Shown here one piece after another: positions 51,329 through 56,205 of a DNA stretch of 56,205 nucleotides. Position 1 is the stretch's first letter. Each line of letters opens with the position of its first letter. The translations under genes and the position numbers were made by a program. The notes below the pieces were generated by a model, which saw only the letters and a program-made list of their open reading frames with translations, had not been told where the DNA came from and did not search any database. The stretch comes from Candidatus Pacearchaeota archaeon (GTDB taxonomy: Archaea > Nanobdellota > Nanobdellia > Pacearchaeales > GW2011-AR1), in contig JAGVXI010000009.1 in the NCBI GenBank assembly GCA_018303855.1, positions 1 through 56,205 on the forward strand, in the 5' to 3' direction.

Positions 51329-52087
51329 CTAATTTTTCGCGCGTGCGACACGTACCCCGAGAGACGAAACCGCGTTAGCAGGACTACTGACGCAGTACAG
51401 GAGAGCCCTGCCCGAACCCACGTAGAACCCAGCGACTTTACCATTAACAGGCGCGTAGTAACATAAACTTCCATTATTAGTTTTTGGAGTTGGGAGACCA
51501 TGAACATTTGCTTTCTTTAACCAATCACTCAAACTTATTCCAGATTCTTTGTCTGTTTTAATATAATTATATAGAGGTTCTTTAACTTCTACAAGAGTTT
51601 TAGTAGACCCATCAAACTTATGATAAAGAATATTTCCATCTTCAAATTTAGCATCTAACCATTCACTTCTCCAAGGATCTCTTACTTCAGTTATTTCCTG
51701 CAAAACATTTTCTAATTTTCCCTTATTCAGTTGTTTTCCAGTTCCATCAAAAGCTTTCCCTGATTTTAAGAGACTAAGAAAATCAGCAAATTGTCTGATA
51801 GTTAACATATAAGCCCCTTCTTTTTTTAGAACTTCGTGAGTTTTATTCCAATCTTTATTAAAATGATTTTTTTCCATAGAAACTAGAGTATCTGGATAAG
51901 AATAATTGCCGTGTTGCATACTTGGAAGTAGAATATATTTATCAGCATCAGTTAAATTAGATGAAGATGGCGCAACAATTGGTGAAGCATTTTTAGATTT
52001 TTCACGTTTTGGAACTTCTTTTAATATTTTGTCCATTGCTCCTTTTATTGGTTTGCCTAAAAATCTGTCTGGAATTTCAATTTTCAT
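51329..52087 (-). CDS. DGR target protein 3
   Basis: 252 residues from the ATG at 52085-52087, which overlaps the end of the MoxR gene by 11 nt. It starts MKIEIPDRFLGKPIKG. The middle matches target 1 (YSYPDTLVSME, EGAYMLTIRQFADFL). The C-terminal lectin/FGE-like domain ends SSLGVRVARAKN. Residues about 218-245 are encoded by VR3. GGAAGGTG lies about 7 nt before the start. Confidence 0.88.
   Translation of the reverse strand: MKIEIPDRFLGKPIKGAMDKILKEVPKREKSKNASPIVAPSSSNLTDADKYILLPSMQHGNYSYPDTLVSMEKNHFNKDWNKTHEVLKKEGAYMLTIRQFADFLSLLKSGKAFDGTGKQLNKGKLENVLQEITEVRDPWRSEWLDAKFEDGNILYHKFDGSTKTLVEVKEPLYNYIKTDKESGISLSDWLKKANVHGLPTPKTNNGSLCYYAPVNGKVAGFYVGSGRALLYCVSSPANAVSSLGVRVARAKN
51353..51436 (-). 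repeat. DGR variable repeat VR3
   Basis: 84 bp aligned without gaps to the template. 14 adenine sites differ, plus the fixed two near the 3' end; two other bases differ (C to T at template position 17, G to T at 51). It is the most diverged of the three. Confidence 0.95.
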
Positions 52088-53273
52088 TTTTAGCACCTTC
52101 CTGTTGAGCAAGATATGTTAAAATATCCCTCATAAAGGTCCATCTTCCCGTAAATCTATCAAGAATTTTCTGGTTTACTTTTCTTGATTTCACCATTTCT
52201 AATCCTGCACGAATATTATCTTCTTGCTGTTGAACTTGTGCTTGTGTTGTTTGAATAACTGCATCTAAAGTCTTATATTTATCTCCACTATAATTTGCAT
52301 CAACAGAAGCATCATTCAATACTCCAGAATATGCAGCTACAAACTTATAAGCTTGCATCATTGACTCTAAAAGATTAATATCTACTGGTTTGCCTGCTTT
52401 TCCTTGAACAATACTATCAAGAGCTTGAGACAATCTTATTGTTGATTTAGCTGCCCTTGTTGATAAAGGCAACACTAAAGCTTCATCAGACCCTTTTGCA
52501 TGACTAGTTATTGCTGCAGGCCATTGATCTTTAAGTTTACGCTTGCTCATTCCATTATTGCAATAATCTAAACCATGAACAAGATAGTTAGCTAAAACAA
52601 GCTTTTCAAATGGGGTGCTTTGCTTTACTAATTCATTATGTTTATTTATTATTTCTTCAGACTGATCTAAACCATCTGATTGAAAGTTTACTCTTGGATT
52701 TGTATTTTCTGCTAAAATTTCAAGTGTATCAGATGGTTTAGGAGAAAAATAATCTGAGTCTATAATAACATGCATTCTATCTTTTAATGCTCTTCCTAAA
52801 TCATTAGAAGACTCTGTAAACTTCTGCCCAAGATTTCCAGCTGCCACTCCTATTGAATATCCTCTTCCGATAGGATAAGCTTTTCCATTAACTTCAACAA
52901 ACCCATCGAATAAGTTAAATAACTGACCTCTTACAGAAGGAACACAATTAGGTAATTCATCCACAACAACAAGATGATAATTAATTTTATCAGTAAGTTC
53001 TTTTATTTCAGCACTAGTTTTTGCTGTTTTTAATTTCTCAAGGTTAATTTGCTGAAATAGTTCTCTTGTATCCATATCATTTCTTCCAAGAATATAAACT
53101 GTTTTATCACCAAACTTATCCATCATGTCTCTTGCAAGTTGTGTCTTTCCAGAACCAGTGTCTCCTATCATAAATAGGTTTAATCTTCCAAGTAAGCAAG
53201 CATCAGCAATATCACTCATATAAACAGGATATCCTGCTAATTGCATTAATTCTGTTGAATTTTTATAAATCAT
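52077..53273 (-). CDS. MoxR-type AAA+ ATPase
   Basis: 398 residues. Walker A is GDTGSGKT (37-44), Walker B VVVDELPN with the acidic pair at 105-106, and sensor 1 lies in GVAAGNLGQ; GRALKDRM may carry the arginine finger. The C-terminal 200 residues are helical. It probably forms a ring and remodels or loads the VWA and target proteins by ATP hydrolysis. A strong AAGGAGGAA site lies 9 nt before the ATG. The start overlaps the end of the RHH gene by 11 nt, so the pair is translationally coupled. Confidence 0.9.
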   Translation of the reverse strand: MIYKNSTELMQLAGYPVYMSDIADACLLGRLNLFMIGDTGSGKTQLARDMMDKFGDKTVYILGRNDMDTRELFQQINLEKLKTAKTSAEIKELTDKINYHLVVVDELPNCVPSVRGQLFNLFDGFVEVNGKAYPIGRGYSIGVAAGNLGQKFTESSNDLGRALKDRMHVIIDSDYFSPKPSDTLEILAENTNPRVNFQSDGLDQSEEIINKHNELVKQSTPFEKLVLANYLVHGLDYCNNGMSKRKLKDQWPAAITSHAKGSDEALVLPLSTRAAKSTIRLSQALDSIVQGKAGKPVDINLLESMMQAYKFVAAYSGVLNDASVDANYSGDKYKTLDAVIQTTQAQVQQQEDNIRAGLEMVKSRKVNQKILDRFTGRWTFMRDILTYLAQQEGAKNEN

Positions 53274-53412
53274 TTTTTTGTTCCTCCTTCAAAAATTTTT
53301 CAAGACTGTACTCTAAAACATGGGACTTATTTCTAAACCTTCCATTTTTTAATAGTTGTTCAACTACTATCAATTTTTCTTCATCAATTGTTATACTTAT
53401 TTTTTGTTTCAT
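53263..53412 (-). CDS. Ribbon-helix-helix regulator of the DGR-target operon
   Basis: 49 residues: strand KQKISITID, helix EEKLIVVEQLLKNGRF, turn and helix NKSHVLEYSLEKFLKEE. This is the CopG/Arc-type order; the strand should bind operator DNA. It is the first gene of the operon and overlaps MoxR by 11 nt. Palindromes beside its promoter fit autoregulation. It is not a toxin-antitoxin pair as far as I can see, because no toxin is next to it. Confidence 0.8.
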   Translation of the reverse strand: MKQKISITIDEEKLIVVEQLLKNGRFRNKSHVLEYSLEKFLKEEQKNDL

Positions 53413-53440
53413 CTTATCTTATGTTATTTAGTATCACTTT

Positions 53441-53491
53441 ATAGTTAATAATACTATAAAATCATACTTTATAAATCTTTCTATTATAATA
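53441..53491 (-). promoter_or_regulatory. Promoter and operator candidates of the DGR-target operon
   Basis: TTTATAAA at 53468-53475 is a TATA box, predicting transcription start near 53445, about 33 nt before the RHH start. Two palindromic sites flank it: ATAGTTAATAATACTAT at 53441-53457, over the start, and TATTATAATA at 53482-53491, upstream. They share TAGTATTAT-type half-sites and are candidate RHH operators. Confidence 0.6.
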
Positions 53492-53552
53492 CTATTAAAG
53501 AAAGGTAACATAATTTCCATAATTCTATTAAGCAAAATATGTAATCTGTAAA

Positions 53553-53798
53553 GCCCTAGAGGGCCTAATAAATTGTTCCTTTATGGAATACATATATAAT
53601 AGGCACTCAACAGGCTACATGCACAATCATAGCGCTATTTTGGAGCCATAAAATACAGCGACAATAGTTAGTAGTAATGAAAAACCTTGGGTAAGTTTAG
53701 AGTGAAATCTAAAGTCGCAGTGATACTCTGAAAATTTTAAGGAATTTTTAGGGCCTCAAGAACTTAAATTCTTGAAGCTTAATGATTGTGCTAAAGCT
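53553..53798 (+). ncRNA. Structured non-coding region upstream of the template repeat
   Basis: No ORF. Hairpins are visible at GCCCTAGAGGGC (53553-53564), TTTAGA-GTGAAA-TCTAAA near 53700, AAAATT/AATTTT near 53732-53749, and TCAAGAA/TTCTTGA (53756-53775). A TATATAAT at 53593-53600 could start transcription near 53622, where GCACAATCAT occurs. It may be the 5' part of the DGR template RNA, replacing the role that Avd and its RNA play elsewhere; that is an inference. Confidence 0.55.
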
Positions 53799-53907
53799 GT
53801 CGCTAGGTTCAACGCGAATTCGGACAGGGCTAACCTGAACTGCAACAGGAATCCTGCTAACACGAATTCGTCTCTCGGAATAACCTGTTCTCTAGGGCAC
53901 AATCATT
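53781..53907 (+). repeat. 11-bp inverted repeat enclosing the template repeat
   Basis: AATGATTGTGC (53781-53791) and GCACAATCATT (53897-53907) are perfect complements, with the template repeat between. A further GCACAATCAT at 53621-53630 could pair with the left arm instead. The right arm ends 3 nt before the reverse transcriptase ATG, so the stem could also hide its start. Confidence 0.8.
53799..53882 (+). ncRNA. DGR template repeat (TR)
   Basis: 84 bp, the undiversified counterpart of VR1-VR3. It is rich in AAC and AAT codons in the frame of the targets, so adenine mutagenesis changes many residues. It ends TCGTCTCTCGGAATA where all VRs have TCGTCTCTCGGGGTA, a likely IMH*/IMH difference that sets the direction of transfer. 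It lies 28 nt before the reverse transcriptase gene. Confidence 0.95.
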
Positions 53908-53910
53908 AAT

Positions 53911-55038
53911 ATGAAAACATACAAAAATTTATACAAGAAGCTTTGCTCAACAGAGAGTTTAGTATCGGCTTACACCAAAGCAAAAAGAGGAAAGGCAAAA
54001 AAACAAGCATTTATTGAATTTGATAAAAATGCAGAACAGAATTTAAAACAGCTACAAGAAGAGCTAATAAATATGACTTATAATACTCGTTCTCTAAAAA
54101 GATTTATAGTAAGAGACCCAAAAACAAGAACAATTCATGCATCTGCTTTTAGAGATAGAATTGTTCATCACATGCTTGTAAACATTTTAGAACCGATTTT
54201 TGAAAGAATATTTATTTATGATTCTTATGCCAGTAGAAGAGATAAAGGAACACATTTAGCAATTGAAAGATTTGATGCCTTTAAAAGAAAAATTTCCAGA
54301 AATGGAAGGTTGGTTCGACAAAAATCTGGGGGAAGCAAAAATCAAGTGCAGGGGTATGTATTAAAATCAGATATTTCTCGCTATTTTGACAATGTGGATC
54401 ATAAAACCTTATTGAATATCATTAAAAGAAAAGTAAAAGACGGTAAAATAATCTGGCTTGTACAAAAAGTATTAAATAATTTTGATATCCCAGTAAAAGG
54501 TAAAGGAATGCCACTTGGGAATTATACTTCTCAATTTTTTGCTAATGTTTATCTTAACGATTTAGATTATTTTGTCAAACATGAATTAAAAGCAAAGTAC
54601 TATATTAGATATGTTGATGATATGGTAATTTTGCACAGAAGTAAAAAGCGTTTGGAATATTTTAAGAAAAAAATTATAAACTTTTTAGAAGGAATGAAAC
54701 TAGAGTTACATCCAAACAAATCAGAGATTATTTCTCTGCAAAAAGGGATTACTTTTTTAGGTTACAGGATTTTCTATAAACATAAAATTCTAAGAAAAAG
54801 AAATAGAAAATACTTCCTAAAAAAATTCGATAAATACCTAAATTTGTATAATGAAGAAGTTATAAGTGATGAGCAACTTATAGCAAAGCTACAGGGATGG
54901 TTTGGTTATGCTCAATGGGCTAATACCTATCTTCTTCGTAAAAGGTTAATTGAAAAAACAGCAGAACTTTTCAAAAGAAAAAATCCTAACAAGATTCAAG
55001 ATTTATATAAACTATTAAAGGAAACTTATATAATATAA
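53911..55038 (+). CDS. DGR reverse transcriptase
   Basis: 375 residues, the DGR length, with no maturase or endonuclease domain. LKSDISRYFDNVDH (about 151-164) carries the first catalytic aspartate, PLGNYTSQFFANVYL (201-215) has the G-x-x-x-SQ form that distinguishes DGR enzymes from group II intron QGxxxSP, and IRYVDDMVIL (232-241) has the catalytic YVDD. GITFLGYRIF and the C-terminal thumb follow. The enzyme copies the template RNA with errors at adenines. It reads opposite to the targets. No Avd, HRDC or MSL accessory gene is seen beside it. Confidence 0.97.
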   Translation: MKTYKNLYKKLCSTESLVSAYTKAKRGKAKKQAFIEFDKNAEQNLKQLQEELINMTYNTRSLKRFIVRDPKTRTIHASAFRDRIVHHMLVNILEPIFERIFIYDSYASRRDKGTHLAIERFDAFKRKISRNGRLVRQKSGGSKNQVQGYVLKSDISRYFDNVDHKTLLNIIKRKVKDGKIIWLVQKVLNNFDIPVKGKGMPLGNYTSQFFANVYLNDLDYFVKHELKAKYYIRYVDDMVILHRSKKRLEYFKKKIINFLEGMKLELHPNKSEIISLQKGITFLGYRIFYKHKILRKRNRKYFLKKFDKYLNLYNEEVISDEQLIAKLQGWFGYAQWANTYLLRKRLIEKTAELFKRKNPNKIQDLYKLLKETYII

Positions 55039-55055
55039 AAATTCCTAACATTTTC

Positions 55056-55475
55056 ATGAAAAAGTTAAAGATTGTTTTACTGTTAGTCATAGTTTTTATT
55101 CTAAACATAATATGGGAGTTTTCACATTATCAGTTTTATATAGATTTAACAGGAATTCCTCCAACTACCCATTTGATAATTGCATCTCTTACAGATGTTT
55201 TTTTGATAGGATTGATATTTATGTTAATATCCTTAATCAATAAATCACCTAAATGGATAGACAAGCCAGGGCTAAAAGATTATACTTTTATTATAATCTT
55301 TAGTTTAATAATCTCAACAATAATTGAATTATATTCTGTTTCAAGAGGAAGATGGGCTTACACCTCTGCAATGCCCACTATATTTGGAATTGGATTAAGT
55401 CCCTTAATTCAATTATTCACAACAGGGATTGTTAGTTTGTCTTTATTAAAATTGATTAATCGGACAAACATTTAA
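55056..55475 (+). CDS. Four-helix membrane protein
   Basis: 139 residues with four membrane helices (about 5-20, 42-62, 76-94, 115-133). Loops contain WEFSHYQFYIDLTG and SVSRGRWAYTSAMP. Similar small proteins with a polar ring between helices occur in other prokaryotes, but I cannot name the family. It starts 17 nt after the reverse transcriptase stop and may be co-transcribed, though a DGR role is not expected. Confidence 0.65.
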   Translation: MKKLKIVLLLVIVFILNIIWEFSHYQFYIDLTGIPPTTHLIIASLTDVFLIGLIFMLISLINKSPKWIDKPGLKDYTFIIIFSLIISTIIELYSVSRGRWAYTSAMPTIFGIGLSPLIQLFTTGIVSLSLLKLINRTNI

Positions 55476-55527
55476 AAATAGTCGGGGATTTAGTCATTTG
55501 TTATAAAAGAGGTAGATATCAAATAAA

Positions 55528-55983
55528 ATGGTATTGTCAGGATTTGCAATTGATTCGGTGAATTATTTTAATGATTCTTTTATTAAGTGGGCTATTTTTG
55601 GGGGGTTAATCGCTTTGGGAGTTTTCTTGGTTATATTAGCTATTGGAATTTATATCTATTTTGCATTTGCATGGATGAAAATTGCAAAAAAACTGAAATA
55701 TAAAAACCCCTGGTTTGCATGGATTCCTGTATTAAACATTGCAATGATTCTTCAATTAGGTGGTTTTCATTGGGCCTGGACATTTTTAATACTTATACCT
55801 TTATTTGGGTGGATTGCTTTATTTGTTTTAGTAATAATTGCAACATGGAGAATATTTGAAAAGAGAAAATATCCCGGCTGGTTTAGTTTATCTTTAATTA
55901 TTCCAAAAGTAGGGTTTATTTTATATCTTATTGCTATAGGTTTTGTTGCCTGGCAAGATAAAGAGAGAGGTAAGAAGAGGTAA
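55528..55983 (+). CDS. DUF5684-like membrane protein
   Basis: 151 residues with three to four membrane helices. The pattern KIAKKLKYKNPWFAWIPVLN, then FLILIPLFGWIALFVLVIIA and KYPGWFSLSLIIPKVGFIL, matches DUF5684, a small family of unknown function. The C-terminus is basic and cytoplasmic. It has its own AT-rich promoter region and is the last gene in the window. Confidence 0.7.
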   Translation: MVLSGFAIDSVNYFNDSFIKWAIFGGLIALGVFLVILAIGIYIYFAFAWMKIAKKLKYKNPWFAWIPVLNIAMILQLGGFHWAWTFLILIPLFGWIALFVLVIIATWRIFEKRKYPGWFSLSLIIPKVGFILYLIAIGFVAWQDKERGKKR

Positions 55984-56104
55984 TCAGTAAATAATAAATT
56001 AAAAGATTATAATAACAAATAACCTTACACATTAACTTATCCCATTTATGTTTTCTATTAATAATAATCTGCTTTATTTTCTTTTAATAAATTAATAATT
56101 TCAA

Positions 56105-56157
56105 TCAATTGTGACATCCTCTGTTCGCCTAAAGGCGACAGCGTCCTAGTGAATTGA
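56105..56157. repeat. Nested hairpin, likely an IS200/IS605-type end
   Basis: Inner arms TGTTCGCC (56122-56129) and GGCGACA (56134-56140) around TAAA, inside outer arms TCAATT (56105-56110) and AATTGA (56152-56157). The TAAA loop and nested form match the palindromic elements elsewhere in the window. It may be the end of an element continuing past the window edge. The rest of 55984-56205 shows no gene. Confidence 0.4.
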
Positions 56158-56205
56158 ATGATGCAACTCTTGATTCTGTACATACGACAAAGCTCTTTCA
56201 AAGTC

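Noticed and set aside
53553-53910. A group II intron around the reverse transcriptase
   Set aside because: No maturase or endonuclease domain, no recognisable domain V, and the enzyme has the DGR-type SQ motif together with a TR and three VRs.
53413-53910. An Avd accessory gene between the RHH gene and the reverse transcriptase
   Set aside because: No ORF of suitable length on either strand; only structured non-coding DNA.
1-56205. CRISPR array
   Set aside because: No series of evenly spaced direct repeats and no cas gene in the window; the dispersed repeats are palindromic elements.

Overview
The window is AT-rich archaeal DNA, most likely from a DPANN archaeon of the Woesearchaeota/Pacearchaeota type. 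The grounds are an archaeal RNA polymerase gene set (rpoH, rpoB, rpoA), archaeal NusA, uS12, uS7, EF-2, EF-1alpha and DnaG; tRNA genes interrupted by introns; TATA boxes about 25 nt before starts; an S-layer-like single-pass protein; and small families such as DUF5652. Assignment below 'archaeon' is an inference.

Layout. 1-2.3 kb: a DUF1858 protein, MsrA, a small DNA-binding-like protein and tRNA-Ser(CGA). 2.3-10.5 kb, minus strand: a cell-surface cluster of signal-peptide proteins, two large beta-rich paralogues, a pilin-like protein, a SIMPL protein and a membrane-anchored winged-helix regulator. 10.6-14.7 kb: deoxynucleotide and redox genes (B12-dependent ribonucleotide reductase, a dUTPase fused to a P-loop kinase, thioredoxin). 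14.9-31.4 kb: tRNA-Lys, then the transcription/translation block rpoH-rpoB-rpoA-nusA-uS12-uS7-EF-2-EF-1alpha, loosely packed and interrupted by unknown genes, a broken TrpC-like gene and a lipoprotein. 31.5-47.5 kb: mixed housekeeping genes (amidohydrolase, TPR protein, DnaG, an AbrB/MazF-like pair, S-layer protein, protein isoaspartate methyltransferase, a zinc-hook SMC-like protein, RNase HII, initiator tRNA, ABC exporter, intron-bearing tRNA-Ser(GCT), GGDEF protein).

The most striking region is 47.7-55.0 kb: a complete diversity-generating retroelement (DGR). A reverse transcriptase on the plus strand follows an 84-bp template repeat. A divergent minus-strand operon encodes a ribbon-helix-helix regulator, a MoxR-type AAA+ ATPase, two variable proteins, a metallopeptidase-VWA protein, a third variable protein and a small unknown protein. 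The three variable repeats differ from the template almost only at template adenines (39 of 42 differences). The three targets share a short N-terminal motif and end in a C-type-lectin-like/FGE-like domain. Together this looks like an AAA+/VWA molecular machine with three diversifiable recognition subunits, plausibly for defence, conflict or surface recognition. No Avd accessory gene is visible; a long structured non-coding leader lies before the template repeat.

Recurring small features are: copies of a two-hairpin palindromic element resembling IS200/IS605-derived non-autonomous elements; mini-ORFs just upstream of highly expressed genes (rpoA, S-layer, EF-1alpha), two of them joined to the main gene by 4-nt ATGA overlaps; and several inverted repeats with mutually exclusive pairings in promoter or leader regions.
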